Shown piece by piece: positions 1-8,747 of a DNA stretch of 64,000 nt (positions within the stretch are counted from its first letter, which is position 1; each line of letters starts with the position of its first letter). Origin of the DNA: Salinicola avicenniae. GTDB lineage: Bacteria; Pseudomonadota; Gammaproteobacteria; Pseudomonadales; Halomonadaceae. The notes below the pieces were generated by a model that was not told the origin of the DNA, ran no database searches, and saw only the letters and a program-made list of their open reading frames with translations. Location: contig NZ_JAKQZC010000003.1 of NCBI RefSeq assembly GCF_023736115.1, positions 248,001-312,000 of the forward strand, read 5' to 3'. Both the position numbers and the translations under genes were made by a program.

Positions 1-850
1 GGCTGTCGCCGTTGAGCCGGGCGGCGGCATCGCGCAGTTCGCGGCTCTCCTGCTGCAGCGCGGCGACCAGCTCATGCAGTGCCTGCTGCATACCGCGAAC
101 GCCGGATTTCAGGCGCGACATTTCGCGGACACCGTGCGGTGACAGGCGGGAGGCGAGATTGCCATCGGCAATGTCGGAAAGGTGTTGGCGTACCTCGGCC
201 AGTGGCCCGAGCAGGTGGCGCTGGAGCCGGTGGAACGCCAGCAGCATCAGCGCGGCGGCGAACAGCAGCGCAGCCGGCAGCCCTACCTGCAGACGCTCAA
301 CGTTTTTCGCCATCGTCGCGGCCCCCGCGGCGGCATTGTCGTCGCTGCGCTCGGTCAGCGCTGCCAGCGAGGCGTCGAGCTCGGCAGTCAAGGCGTTGGC
401 CCGTTGCGCGCTCTGCTGATAGGCGGAGACATCCCATGCCTTCAGTGTCTCGAAAGCGGGCTGAATACCGTCATCGATCAACGTTTGAAAGCGGGCCTGG
501 AGCCCGGGCTCGCCGTCGCTGCCCGCCGGCGGCAGACGATCGAGCGTCGCGCGCGCCTGGGCGAAGGTCGCCTCGGCCTGTGCCCAGGTCTCGCGCGCCT
601 GCGGGACCCGCAAACGGTTGTAGTCGACCTGGTAGCTGTCGAGCAGGACGCGCACCTGCATCAGTTCGGCATAGACTTCCCGCGCCGTACCCAGTCGCTC
701 GACGTTGAGCGTATAGACGGAGTCGAAGGCGTCCTGTGCCTGCTTCATGGCGAGATAACTACCGCCGCCGATCAACAGCATCAGCATGGCGAAGAGTGTC
801 AGCATGGCGATCAGGCCGCCACGCAAGGTGAGAGAAGTGACGAACGGCAT
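1..850 (-). CDS. methyl-accepting chemotaxis protein, N-terminal part (truncated by window edge)
   Basis: Reading the minus strand from the ATG at 850 gives 283 residues with no stop before the window edge. The layout is that of a chemoreceptor: a short cytoplasmic start, a first membrane segment at about residues 10-32, a helical periplasmic region at 33-187 rich in Ala/Gln/Arg like a four-helix-bundle ligand-binding domain, a second membrane segment at 188-207, and a HAMP-like linker at about 208-262. The methyl-accepting signalling domain must lie outside the window, so the ligand and full length are unknown. The ligand domain has no recognisable Tar/Tsr-specific residues. The gene probably has its own promoter, since an inverted repeat lies in the 96 bp between it and the upstream channel gene. 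An HAMP-containing diguanylate cyclase is the main alternative. Confidence 0.8.
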   Translation of the reverse strand, partial: MPFVTSLTLRGGLIAMLTLFAMLMLLIGGGSYLAMKQAQDAFDSVYTLNVERLGTAREVYAELMQVRVLLDSYQVDYNRLRVPQARETWAQAEATFAQARATLDRLPPAGSDGEPGLQARFQTLIDDGIQPAFETLKAWDVSAYQQSAQRANALTAELDASLAALTERSDDNAAAGAATMAKNVERLQVGLPAALLFAAALMLLAFHRLQRHLLGPLAEVRQHLSDIADGNLASRLSPHGVREMSRLKSGVRGMQQALHELVAALQQESRELRDAAARLNGDS

Positions 851-909
851 GTGGAAGTCCCCGGATCGGCGATGGTGAAGCGGCTCGATCCGGGACTATG
901 TCAGGGGAA

Positions 910-927
910 TGTCACAATCATGTGACA
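910..927. promoter_or_regulatory. 7-bp perfect inverted repeat upstream of the chemoreceptor gene
   Basis: The arms TGTCACA and TGTGACA flank a 4-bp ATCA spacer. The repeat lies 60 bp upstream of the chemoreceptor start and just downstream of the channel gene stop. There is no T-run next to it, so an operator is more likely than a terminator. The arms point the opposite way to a CRP/Vfr site (TGTGA-N6-TCACA), so I assign no regulator. Confidence 0.4.
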
Positions 928-946
928 AAAAATTACATCATGAGAG

Positions 947-1879
947 TCAACGCGTCTCTTCGGTCGATTCGCCGTCCGGCGCGTCGCGGTCGTCTCCGCT
1001 GGTCTTGTCGTCCGGGCTGTCATCGTCCGCCGGCGGTGCGTTGGGGTCGGGCGTCTCCTCGTCGAGCCAGGTACCGCAGAAGCGGCAGTACTTGGCGTCC
1101 CGTTCGTGACCCTCGTGTCCGCAGCCTGGGCAGGCTTCTTCGGAATAGCGTTCCTCACGAATCGAACGGATCACCTCGGCGGAAAAGACGCCGGTCGGCA
1201 CGGCGATAATCGAGTAGCCCAGGATCATCATGAAAGCGGAGATGAACTGCCCTAGCGGCGTGACCGGCGCGATATCGCCGTAGCCGACGGTTGTCAGCGT
1301 GACGATCGCCCAGTACATCGCCCGTGGCATGCTGGTGAAGCCGGCCTCCGGTGGCTCGATCAGGTAGATCAGGGCGCCGAAGATGGTAATGATCAACAGC
1401 ACCGTGGTCAGGAACAGAAATATCTTGCGTCGGCTGCGCTGCAGGGCCTGAACCAGCATGCGGCCTTCGCCGACGAACTCCATCAGTCTGAGCACGCGAA
1501 AGACGCGCAGCACGCGCAGTACGCGCAGTACCAGGAGAGACTGGGCGCCCGGCAACAGCAGACTCAGCCAGGTGGGCAGGATGGCCAGCAGGTCGAGCAC
1601 GCCATAGAAACTGCGCAGGTAGCGCCAGGGTCGATCCAGGCAATACAGGCGCACGACGAGTTCGAAGGTGAAGATCAGCGTGAAAGCCCACTCGATCACG
1701 TAGAACCACTCGCCGAAACGGGCGTGTAGGTGGGGCACGCTATCCAGGAAGACGATACCGACGCTGATCAGGATCAGCGTGATCAGCGCGATATCGAACG
1801 CCTTGGCCGGCCGTGTATCGGATTCGAAGATGATCTGGAACAGCCGTTTTCGAAGCGAGGATTCGCCGGATTGCATCAT
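947..1879 (-). CDS. voltage-gated potassium channel (Kv-type, six-TM) with C-terminal zinc ribbon
   Basis: A 310-residue ion channel of the inner membrane. Four hydrophobic segments precede an S4 voltage sensor (Arg every third position, residues about 119-131), followed by S5, a pore helix, the potassium selectivity filter TTVGYGD (about 196-202) and S6. The cytoplasmic tail carries Cys250, Cys253, Cys265 and Cys268 as CxxC...CxxC, a zinc-ribbon pattern, then a very acidic Asp/Pro-rich end. I chose the ATG at 1879 because an AAGGA ribosome site sits 6-7 bases upstream; an in-frame ATG at 1927 would add 16 non-conserved residues. It probably conducts K+ outward on depolarisation. Identity as a Kv-like channel is firm; the role of the ribbon is unknown. 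Confidence 0.9.
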   Translation of the reverse strand: MMQSGESSLRKRLFQIIFESDTRPAKAFDIALITLILISVGIVFLDSVPHLHARFGEWFYVIEWAFTLIFTFELVVRLYCLDRPWRYLRSFYGVLDLLAILPTWLSLLLPGAQSLLVLRVLRVLRVFRVLRLMEFVGEGRMLVQALQRSRRKIFLFLTTVLLIITIFGALIYLIEPPEAGFTSMPRAMYWAIVTLTTVGYGDIAPVTPLGQFISAFMMILGYSIIAVPTGVFSAEVIRSIREERYSEEACPGCGHEGHERDAKYCRFCGTWLDEETPDPNAPPADDDSPDDKTSGDDRDAPDGESTEETR

Positions 1880-2199
1880 TACGGTCCTTGTAACGGTTGC
1901 GCCGCAAGGCGATGTCGCCTCACTCATCTAGATAATGATATCTCAGGCTAAATGTCGGGCGATGCTGGCCGATAACGTTAATAATTCTTCGGGTTTGGGC
2001 GAAGAGTCCAGGGAGGCGGACTCTACCTGTGTCACCTAGCGTGCCTTGCACGCGAGTTTGGCAGCCCAGATATCTTCGCAGACCTGATATCTTCATAGAA
2101 TAGCGCAGGGCATCCCGCGCCGACTTTACGGTTGGCCATGGCGCGACGGGGACCCCGCAGCGACTATCGCCGGCTCCACGATTCAAGGAGGAAGCCAGC
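1880..2199. other. divergent intergenic region between the K+ channel and EAL genes
   Basis: A 320-bp stretch without a convincing gene, which must hold the promoters of both divergent neighbours. It contains a direct repeat GATATCTTC at 2069-2077 and 2086-2094 (17-bp period), just upstream of a TAGAAT that could serve as a -10 element for the rightward gene. No terminator or known operator was recognised. Confidence 0.4.
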
Positions 2200-4116
2200 A
2201 TGAGCGAACAGCCGCCCCCCACCGGCCCGGCACGCGAAGCGCGCCTGCTCGCCGACATCGAAGCGCTCCGCGAGCAGCTGGTACAGGCGGCGAGCGCGGG
2301 TGCTTGCCAGCTGCAGACCGGCAGCGACGAGCCGGCGCTGCACGAGTTGGTCGGTGTCAGCAACACGTTACTGCAGGATCTCCAGCACCGTATCGACGAG
2401 CACAAGGCGTCCTGCGAAGCGCTGGAGAAGCGGCTCGAGGCGCGCACCGAGCGACTCGACCTGGTATTGACCGCCACCCACGACGGCGTCTGGGAGTGGT
2501 TTATTTCGAGCGGCGAGATCGAGCTATCCCAGCGCTGGTCCAATATGCTCGGGCTGCCACACGCTGGCAGTCGACAGCCCCTGGACCATTGGCTATCGCG
2601 CATTCACGATGACGATCGCGACCAGGTCGAACGCGCACTTTACCAGCATCTCGACGGGCTCGAAGGTGCCGTCAACGTGGAATACCGCATCCGCGATGCG
2701 CGCGGGGCCTGGCGCATGATGCTCTGCCGCGGGCTCTGCCAGCGTGATGAGGGCGGCGAACCCGTCTGCATGGCCGGCACCCAGACCGATATCACCGAAC
2801 ATCGTTTGCGCGATCCTCTGACCGGCCTGCCCAACGGCACCTATCTGGAATTGCTGCTGCAGGAACGGCTGGGCCGCCGGCCGCTGATGCCCATGGCACT
2901 GGTCAAGCTGCAGCTGCTCAACGTGGCTTCGCTGTTCGACGGTGTGGCGGTCGAAGATGCCATTGCTGCGCTGCGCCGCCTGGTTCAGCGCATGCGCCGC
3001 CAGCTCCCGCCGCGCATCACGCTGATCGCACTGCCGGAGCACACCTTCGCGATGATCTTCGACACCGATAGCGCCGAAGCACTGGAAACAGCGCTGCAGC
3101 CGCTGGAAGCGGTGTTGGCGGAGCCGGTGGACATCGATGGCCAGCAGGTGTGGCTATCGCATGTCAGCGGGGTGGCGGCACTGCGACGCGATAAGGCAGT
3201 CAGCGTCGACGAGTGGCGCCACCAGTCGCGGCTGGCGCTGGCTGCGGCCCGCGCGGCGGATGTCGGTTCGCGGCGCCACTACAGCGATGGCCTGCGCCAT
3301 TGGGAGCGCCAGAACAGTCGCGCCGAACAGCGGATTCGCGCTGCGCTGGCCGGGGACGGCGTGCGCTGTTTCCTGCAGCCGATCGTCGATGCCGGCACTG
3401 GTGAGATTGACGGATTCGAGGCGCTGATGAGGCTGTACGACCCTTGCGAGGGCATCATGTCGCCCGGCAGCTTCATCGAGATCGCCGAACGCTCCGGGTT
3501 GATCTCGCCGCTGTGGGAGATGCTGATGGAGCAGGCGCTGCCGGTGCTCAAGGACCCGGCGATGCGCGACGCCTACGGCGAGTCGTTTCTGCTTAGCATC
3601 AACCTGTCGACGCGCCAGTTGCTGGATCCCTGCCTGCTCGACACGCTGATTGCCGCCTCGCGCCGCCACGGCGTGTCGTTTCAGCGCCTGCAGGTCGAAG
3701 TGACGGAGACCTCGGTCCTGAGCGATCCGGTCAAGGCATTCCGCATTCTCGATCGTATTCGCGCGGCGGGCATTGGCGTGGCACTAGACGACTTCGGTAG
3801 CGGGTACTCCTCGCTGGCCCAGTTGACCTCGCTGCCCATGGACACGGTCAAGATCGATCGCGAGCTGGTGAGAAACGTGACCACGCTGCCGCGCAAGCGT
3901 CACGTCCTGGCGGCGGTGATCGAGCTGTGTCAGCGGCTCGACTACCGAGTGGTGGTGGAGGGCGTCGAGGATCGCCTTACGCTGGAGATGCTCTGCGATC
4001 TCGGCGTCAGCGATATCCAGGGGTTCTATTACTCCCGGCCGCTGCCGCTAGAGCGTCTGTTGAGCGATTTTCGGCGGCCGCAGCCGTTCCCGCAGCCGCA
4101 CCTGGCGGGAAACTGA
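2200..4116 (+). CDS. PAS - degenerate GGDEF - EAL protein, probable cyclic-di-GMP phosphodiesterase
   Basis: A 638-residue cytoplasmic signalling protein. Residues 1-90 are coiled-coil-like, about 90-195 form a PAS/PAC sensor domain, about 200-360 a GGDEF-like domain, and about 380-625 an EAL domain. In the GGDEF-like domain the signature loop is replaced by LPEHTF, so it cannot make c-di-GMP by the usual mechanism. The EAL domain keeps the EAL triad (E407-A408-L409) and the NLS, EVTET, DDFGSGYSSL, KID and EGVE motifs, the set expected of an active phosphodiesterase. A strong AAGGAGG site sits 9-10 bases before the ATG. There is no membrane segment, so the PAS domain probably senses a cytoplasmic signal. 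The adjacent chemoreceptor suggests a motility or surface-behaviour role, which is only inference. Confidence 0.9.
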   Translation: MSEQPPPTGPAREARLLADIEALREQLVQAASAGACQLQTGSDEPALHELVGVSNTLLQDLQHRIDEHKASCEALEKRLEARTERLDLVLTATHDGVWEWFISSGEIELSQRWSNMLGLPHAGSRQPLDHWLSRIHDDDRDQVERALYQHLDGLEGAVNVEYRIRDARGAWRMMLCRGLCQRDEGGEPVCMAGTQTDITEHRLRDPLTGLPNGTYLELLLQERLGRRPLMPMALVKLQLLNVASLFDGVAVEDAIAALRRLVQRMRRQLPPRITLIALPEHTFAMIFDTDSAEALETALQPLEAVLAEPVDIDGQQVWLSHVSGVAALRRDKAVSVDEWRHQSRLALAAARAADVGSRRHYSDGLRHWERQNSRAEQRIRAALAGDGVRCFLQPIVDAGTGEIDGFEALMRLYDPCEGIMSPGSFIEIAERSGLISPLWEMLMEQALPVLKDPAMRDAYGESFLLSINLSTRQLLDPCLLDTLIAASRRHGVSFQRLQVEVTETSVLSDPVKAFRILDRIRAAGIGVALDDFGSGYSSLAQLTSLPMDTVKIDRELVRNVTTLPRKRHVLAAVIELCQRLDYRVVVEGVEDRLTLEMLCDLGVSDIQGFYYSRPLPLERLLSDFRRPQPFPQPHLAGN

Positions 4117-4176
4117 GCGCGGCATTTCCGGTCTGCTCCCGCACGGTTCCGGTCTGCCGCCGGACGGCTGCGCCGC

Positions 4177-5061
4177 TCAGGCCAGCGCGCGGCGCAGCGC
4201 CAGCCAATCCTGGCTATTCCAGGGGCATGCCTGGCGGGCGAGTGCCTCGGCGATACGGGTGAGCGCCGGACGATGGTCGGACGCGACCTGGGCCGCAAGC
4301 CGTTGCGCCAGCTGTTCGGCGTGGCGCTGCCAGGCGCTATCGCCGCTATCCTGCCAGGTGTCGATGGCGTCGATCAGGGCATCGAGCGTGATCGTCGCCG
4401 TGGGCGGGGGAGCCGGCCAGCCGCTACGCAGGTGACCGGCCCGGCTGGCCTTGCTGTGATTGGCGGGGCGCGCCGGCAGTGCGACCGTCTCCTCGTTCGA
4501 GGCCGACGACGCGGTCCCGCACAGGGCCTCGGCCAGCATCCACAGCTGCTCGGGCTGGCCCTGCTTGAGCTCCAGCTCGAGTTCGCAGATCGGCAGGCGT
4601 GTTTCGCCGACGATGATTTCCCCCTGGTCCAGCGCTATCTCGATATCGCTATCGCCTTGCCGATAGCGCCACGTGCGGCGCTCGAAGTCGGTCGCGAAGA
4701 CCGGCGCCAGGCGTTCGAGGTCGATCGCCGCCAGTGCGGGGTGTGCCAGCTCATGCAGGCCTTTCACGTCGAGCCCGGCGGCGTTGCGCTCGACGTCGTC
4801 GATCGGCCACTCCCACTCGCCGCGGGTCGAGAGTCCGCCCTGGCTCTGGGCCGCGCTCTTCAGGGTCTGCACGCGACGCTCGCCCAGACGACGCACGCGC
4901 AGCGCCACGCGATTGGCCTGAAGTGCGCCTTCCGGGGTGTCGTAATACTGGTTGCCGAGCGGTGTCGTACGGCTTTCGAGCGAGCGCAGCAGCGGGTGTT
5001 CGGCGATCTGCGCAGGGGCCTGCGGCGCCAGCGCCAGCTTGAGTTCGATTTCGTCGCTCAT
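4177..5061 (-). CDS. CYTH-domain inorganic triphosphatase (YgiF-like)
   Basis: A 294-residue protein starting with the CYTH signature EIELK at residues 4-8. Further charged strand motifs follow that line the triphosphate tunnel (RVRR, a Lys-Ser pair, a WE.P strand, FERR, and ELELK at about 160). This family hydrolyses inorganic triphosphate or related polyphosphates with Mg2+. E. coli YgiF is 433 residues because a complete CHAD domain follows; here only about 75 residues follow a Pro/Ser-rich linker, so CHAD is missing or vestigial. The ATG at 5061 matches the usual family start; an ATG 12 bp earlier is possible. The gene is convergent with the EAL gene and divergent from the Pit accessory gene. 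Confidence 0.85.
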   Translation of the reverse strand: MSDEIELKLALAPQAPAQIAEHPLLRSLESRTTPLGNQYYDTPEGALQANRVALRVRRLGERRVQTLKSAAQSQGGLSTRGEWEWPIDDVERNAAGLDVKGLHELAHPALAAIDLERLAPVFATDFERRTWRYRQGDSDIEIALDQGEIIVGETRLPICELELELKQGQPEQLWMLAEALCGTASSASNEETVALPARPANHSKASRAGHLRSGWPAPPPTATITLDALIDAIDTWQDSGDSAWQRHAEQLAQRLAAQVASDHRPALTRIAEALARQACPWNSQDWLALRRALA

Positions 5062-5131
5062 CGGGGCTTCCATCGGGGCTTGCGGATTGGCGGTAACGGT
5101 CGTGCGCCAGGGCACGCGTGACGGTCGGCAA

Positions 5132-5146
5132 CATGAATTTTTCATG
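5132..5146. promoter_or_regulatory. inverted repeat in the CYTH/Pit-accessory divergent promoter
   Basis: CATGAA-TTT-TTCATG, perfect 6-bp arms, lies midway in the 146-bp gap between two divergent genes. It could be an operator. No regulator is recognised, and it does not match a Pho box. Confidence 0.3.
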
Positions 5147-5207
5147 ACGTCACCGAGTGCAGTCATTATACTGGCGCCGCCACTTCCAACGCATCCAGGC
5201 CCAAGCC

Positions 5208-5888
5208 ATGGTGAGTACGAATCCATTCTCGGCGCTGTTCGGACGTTCGCCGTTTCAGCCGTTGCTGGCGCACATCGTCAAGACCAGCGAATGTGCCAGC
5301 CATCTCCTGCCGTTCTTCGATGCCGCCCTAGGGGGCGACTGGGAAGAGGCGCAGGTGCACCGTGAAGCGATCACCCATCTCGAGCACGAGGCCGACGAGC
5401 TGAAGACCCAGCTGCGGCTCAACCTGCCCAACACCATGTTCCTGCCGGTCTCGCGCTCGGACCTGCTTGAGCTGATCAGCGTGCAGGACAAGATCGCCAA
5501 TAAGGCCCGCGACATCACCGGCATCATGCTGGGGCGCAACATGCGCATTCCCGAGCCCCTGGCGGAGCCGATGCGCGACTACCTCAGCACCGCCGTCGCC
5601 ACGGTCGAGCAGGCGCGCAAGGCCCTCGAAGAGCTCGAGGACCTGCTCGAGTCCGGTTTCGGCCGCAACGTCTCCGATGTCATGCATGAGCTGATCCGCG
5701 AACTCCACGAGCTGGAGCACAAGGCGGACGACCAGCAGGTCGCCATTCGGCGTCACCTGTTCCAGCTCGAAGCCGAACTGCCGCCGGTCGATGTCATCTT
5801 CCTCTACAAGATCATCGAATGGATCGGAGAGCTGTCCGACCGCGCCGAACGCGTCGGCAGCCGCCTGCAGATACTCACGGCCCGCTGA
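5208..5888 (+). CDS. TIGR00153/DUF47 (PhoU-like) phosphate transport accessory protein
   Basis: A 226-residue, almost entirely alpha-helical cytoplasmic protein of the TIGR00153/DUF47 family, distant relatives of PhoU. It has repeated Glu/Asp-rich helices typical of the fold (EAITHLEHEADELK; ELIRELHELEHKADDQQ), which in PhoU-like proteins bind metal clusters. These proteins are normally encoded directly upstream of a Pit transporter and modulate it, as here: pit begins 55 bp downstream on the same strand. I used the ATG at 5208, which gives the family's usual length; upstream in-frame codons are not conserved. Confidence 0.92.
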   Translation: MVSTNPFSALFGRSPFQPLLAHIVKTSECASHLLPFFDAALGGDWEEAQVHREAITHLEHEADELKTQLRLNLPNTMFLPVSRSDLLELISVQDKIANKARDITGIMLGRNMRIPEPLAEPMRDYLSTAVATVEQARKALEELEDLLESGFGRNVSDVMHELIRELHELEHKADDQQVAIRRHLFQLEAELPPVDVIFLYKIIEWIGELSDRAERVGSRLQILTAR

Positions 5889-5943
5889 ACAGCGGGTCGG
5901 TGTTTTCTACGCCCTCGTCACGCCACTCATAGCGAAATAGCTC

Positions 5944-7212
5944 ATGTCCATCATTGCGCAATACGGTGATGTCTTCATCATTCTCGCCTGTGCCTTCGGT
6001 TTCTTCATGGCGTGGGGCGTCGGTGCCAACGACGTCGCCAATGCCATGGGTACCTCCGTCGGGTCCAAGGCGATCACGATCAAACAGGCGATCGTGATTG
6101 CGGTGATTTTCGAATTTCTCGGCGCCTGGCTGGCCGGCGGGCAGGTCACGGAGACCATCCGCAAGGGCATCATCGACCCCAACCTGCTGCAGAACGAGCC
6201 GCAGATGCTGATCTACGGCATGCTGGCCTCGCTACTGGCTGCCGGTTCCTGGCTGATGATCGCCTCGCTCAAGGGCTGGCCCGTCTCCACGACGCACTCC
6301 ATTGTCGGCGCCATCGTCGGCTTCGCCATCGCCGGTCTCGGCGTGCAGTCGGTCGACTGGGGCTCGGTCGGCACCATTGCCCTGAGCTGGATCACCTCGC
6401 CGCTGATCGCCGGGGTCTTCGCCTATGTGCTGTTCCGCTCGGTGCAGGTGTTGATCTTCGACAACCCCGACCCCTTTGCCGCGGCCAAGCGCTACGTGCC
6501 GGGCTACATCTTCCTGGTCGGTTTCATCGTCTCGATGGTCACGCTAGTGAAGGGGCTGTCGCATGTCGGCCTGCACTTGAGCTTCGGCGAGAGCCTGTTG
6601 CTGGCGGTCGCCTTCGGCGTGGTCATCATGATGTTCGGCCTGCTGCTGGAAAACCGGATCAACCGCGGTGATCGCCGCGCGCGCAGCAACTACGACTTCT
6701 CCAGCGTCGAACGTATCTTCGGCGTGCTGATGATGTTCACCGCCTGCGCCATGGCCTTCGCCCACGGCTCCAACGACGTCGCCAACGCCGTCGGCCCGCT
6801 GGCCGCGGTCATCAGCGTGGTCGAGAACAGCGGCAGTGTCGGCGGTGCCGCCGCCATGCCCTGGTGGGTGCTGGTGCTCGGCGGCGGCGGTATCGTGGTC
6901 GGCCTCGTCACCTATGGCCACAAGGTGATTGCCACCGTCGGTACCGGCATTACCGAGCTCACCCCGAGCCGTGGCTTTGCGGCCACGCTCTCCGCCGCGT
7001 CCACGGTCGTACTGGCCTCTGGCACCGGGCTACCGATCTCGACCACGCATACACTGGTCGGCGCGGTGCTCGGCGTGGGGCTGGCGCGTGGCATGGCCGC
7101 GCTCAACCTGCGCGTACTGGGGTCGATCGTGCTCTCCTGGCTGATCACGCTGCCGGCCGGCGCGATCCTCTCGATTGCCTTCTTCTTCATGTTCAAGGGC
7201 ATGTTCGGCTGA
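5944..7212 (+). CDS. pit: low-affinity inorganic phosphate transporter, Pit family
   Basis: A 422-residue inner-membrane protein with about ten to twelve hydrophobic segments. Pit proteins move divalent-metal-phosphate with protons. The two inverted-topology halves each carry the diagnostic signature: GANDVANAMGTSVGS near the N-terminus and HGSNDVANAVGPLAAV after the central hydrophilic loop. Each half also has the later GWPVSTTHS / GLPISTTHT motif that lines the translocation path. It probably forms an operon with the DUF47 gene 55 bp upstream. No Pho box was seen before the pair, in keeping with a constitutive low-affinity system, whereas the phn transporter at 57 kb does have one. Confidence 0.95.
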   Translation: MSIIAQYGDVFIILACAFGFFMAWGVGANDVANAMGTSVGSKAITIKQAIVIAVIFEFLGAWLAGGQVTETIRKGIIDPNLLQNEPQMLIYGMLASLLAAGSWLMIASLKGWPVSTTHSIVGAIVGFAIAGLGVQSVDWGSVGTIALSWITSPLIAGVFAYVLFRSVQVLIFDNPDPFAAAKRYVPGYIFLVGFIVSMVTLVKGLSHVGLHLSFGESLLLAVAFGVVIMMFGLLLENRINRGDRRARSNYDFSSVERIFGVLMMFTACAMAFAHGSNDVANAVGPLAAVISVVENSGSVGGAAAMPWWVLVLGGGGIVVGLVTYGHKVIATVGTGITELTPSRGFAATLSAASTVVLASGTGLPISTTHTLVGAVLGVGLARGMAALNLRVLGSIVLSWLITLPAGAILSIAFFFMFKGMFG

Positions 7213-7254
7213 TCCGAAGGGGCGGGCTGTTTGACGCCCGCGCCGCACCGCGCC

Positions 7255-7274
7255 AGGGCGTGATCCGACGCCCT
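7255..7274. terminator. hairpin between pit and argA
   Basis: AGGGCGT-GATCCG-ACGCCCT is a perfect 7-bp stem located 43 bp after the pit stop. No clear T-run follows, so termination would be weak or the hairpin may have another role. Confidence 0.4.
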
Positions 7275-7347
7275 TCGCGCCATAACGCTCTGGTATAGTG
7301 AAGGCTCGATCCCCTCGTGCCCATCCACTTGCCGGAGCGTCATTTCC

Positions 7348-8658
7348 TTGGACTCGCGTTTTCCCTTCGTCGACTGGTTCCGCAATTCGTCGCCTTATAT
7401 CAATGCCCACCGCGGCAAGACCTTCGTCATTCTGGTCGAAGGCGAGGCGATGGCATCCTCACGCTGGGATCAACTGCTGCAGGATCTGGCATTGCTGCAC
7501 ACGCTCGGCGTGCGCGTGGTGCTGGTCTACGGCATCCGGCCGCAGGTTAGCGCGGCGCTGGAAGACGCCGGGGTGACGCCGCATCGCGTCGAGGGGCGCT
7601 GGGTCGCCGACCGCCAGGTAATGGATCAGGTCGAGCGCATCGCCGCACGCCACCGCCTCGACCTGGAAGCCCAGCTATCGCTTGGCCTGCCCAATACGCC
7701 GTTGCATGGCGTCGAGCTCACGGCCGTTTCCGGCAATCTGGTAACGGCCAAGCCACTCGGCGTGCGCGAAGGGGTGGACTTCGATCACAGCGGCGAGGTG
7801 CGTCGGGTTCGCAGCCAGGCGATCGAAAGCTTGCTCGCCGACGGCAATCTGGTGATTCTGCCCCCGCTCGGTTACTCGCGGACCGGCGAAGTCTTCGACC
7901 TGGATGCCTCCGAGATCGCCCAGCACGTGGCGGTCTCGCTCAAGGCGGACAAGCTGATACTGCTCGGAGAGTCCGCCGGACTGCATGACGACACCGGCCA
8001 GCTGCAGCGTCAGTTGACGCCGGCAGAAGCGGATGCCCTGCGTCAGCAGGCGGCACCGGGCAGCGAGCTTTCCCGCCATCTGGGCGCTGCCTGCGAGGCC
8101 GCCCGCCATGGTGTCGGGCGCACGCACCTGCTCTCCTGGCGCGACCACGATGCGCTGCTCGGCGAGCTCTTCACCCGCGACGGCGTGGGTACCATGATTA
8201 CCCAGAATCGCTACGAGCAGCTGCGCCAGGCGGTGCTCGACGATGTCGGCGGGCTGCTGGCGCTACTCAAGCCGCTCGAGTCCAGCGGCATGCTGGTGGC
8301 GCGTACCCGCGAGCGTCTCGAGCACGAGGTTGACGACTACGTGGTGATCGACCGCGACGGCATGGCGATCGGCTGTGCCGCGCTGCATCCTTACCCGGCG
8401 GCGGGCATGGGCGAGCTGGCCTGTCTCGCCGTGCATGCCGACTACCGCCGGGGGGCGCGGGGCGAAACCCTGCTCGCCGAGATCGAGCGTCGTGCCCGTC
8501 GACGTGGCCTGACGCAGCTGTTTGCGCTGACGACCCACACCACCCATTGGTTCTTCGAGCGCGGCTTCGAGCTTGCCTCGCCGGAGGCCCTGCCGCCCCT
8601 CAAGCGCGAAGCCTATAATCAGGCGCGTCGTTCCAAGGTGTTGCTGAAGTCGCTATAA
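7348..8658 (+). CDS. argA: amino-acid N-acetyltransferase (N-acetylglutamate synthase)
   Basis: A 436-residue enzyme of the classical gammaproteobacterial ArgA type (E. coli 443). It transfers acetyl from acetyl-CoA to glutamate, the first step of arginine synthesis, and is normally inhibited by arginine. Residues about 25-280 form the amino-acid-kinase fold that binds arginine in this family; about 290-436 form the GNAT domain, with the CoA-binding segment around ACLAVHADYRRGARG. The start is a TTG with GGAG about 9 bases upstream, and the first residues (MDSRFPFVDWFRNSSPYIN) match the family start. A TATAGT -10-like element lies about 45 bp upstream. No ARG box was recognised. Confidence 0.94.
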   Translation: MDSRFPFVDWFRNSSPYINAHRGKTFVILVEGEAMASSRWDQLLQDLALLHTLGVRVVLVYGIRPQVSAALEDAGVTPHRVEGRWVADRQVMDQVERIAARHRLDLEAQLSLGLPNTPLHGVELTAVSGNLVTAKPLGVREGVDFDHSGEVRRVRSQAIESLLADGNLVILPPLGYSRTGEVFDLDASEIAQHVAVSLKADKLILLGESAGLHDDTGQLQRQLTPAEADALRQQAAPGSELSRHLGAACEAARHGVGRTHLLSWRDHDALLGELFTRDGVGTMITQNRYEQLRQAVLDDVGGLLALLKPLESSGMLVARTRERLEHEVDDYVVIDRDGMAIGCAALHPYPAAGMGELACLAVHADYRRGARGETLLAEIERRARRRGLTQLFALTTHTTHWFFERGFELASPEALPPLKREAYNQARRSKVLLKSL

Positions 8659-8691
8659 CGCGACACCCGTAACCCGCCTTTTCGTCAAGAT

Positions 8692-8711
8692 GCGTCTCTT
8701 TTTTGAGACGC
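8692..8711. other. perfect hairpin just after argA
   Basis: GCGTCTC-TTTTTT-GAGACGC, a 7-bp perfect stem with an all-T loop, starts 33 bp after the argA stop. It lacks a downstream T-run, so it is not a standard terminator, but it may stabilise the transcript 3' end. Confidence 0.35.
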
Positions 8712-8747
8712 CATAGGTAGCTGATAAATAAAGACTTTATGGTTTTT

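Noticed and set aside
910-927. CRP/Vfr site
   Set aside because: Half-sites are in the wrong order (TCACA...TGTGA instead of TGTGA...TCACA) and the spacing does not fit.
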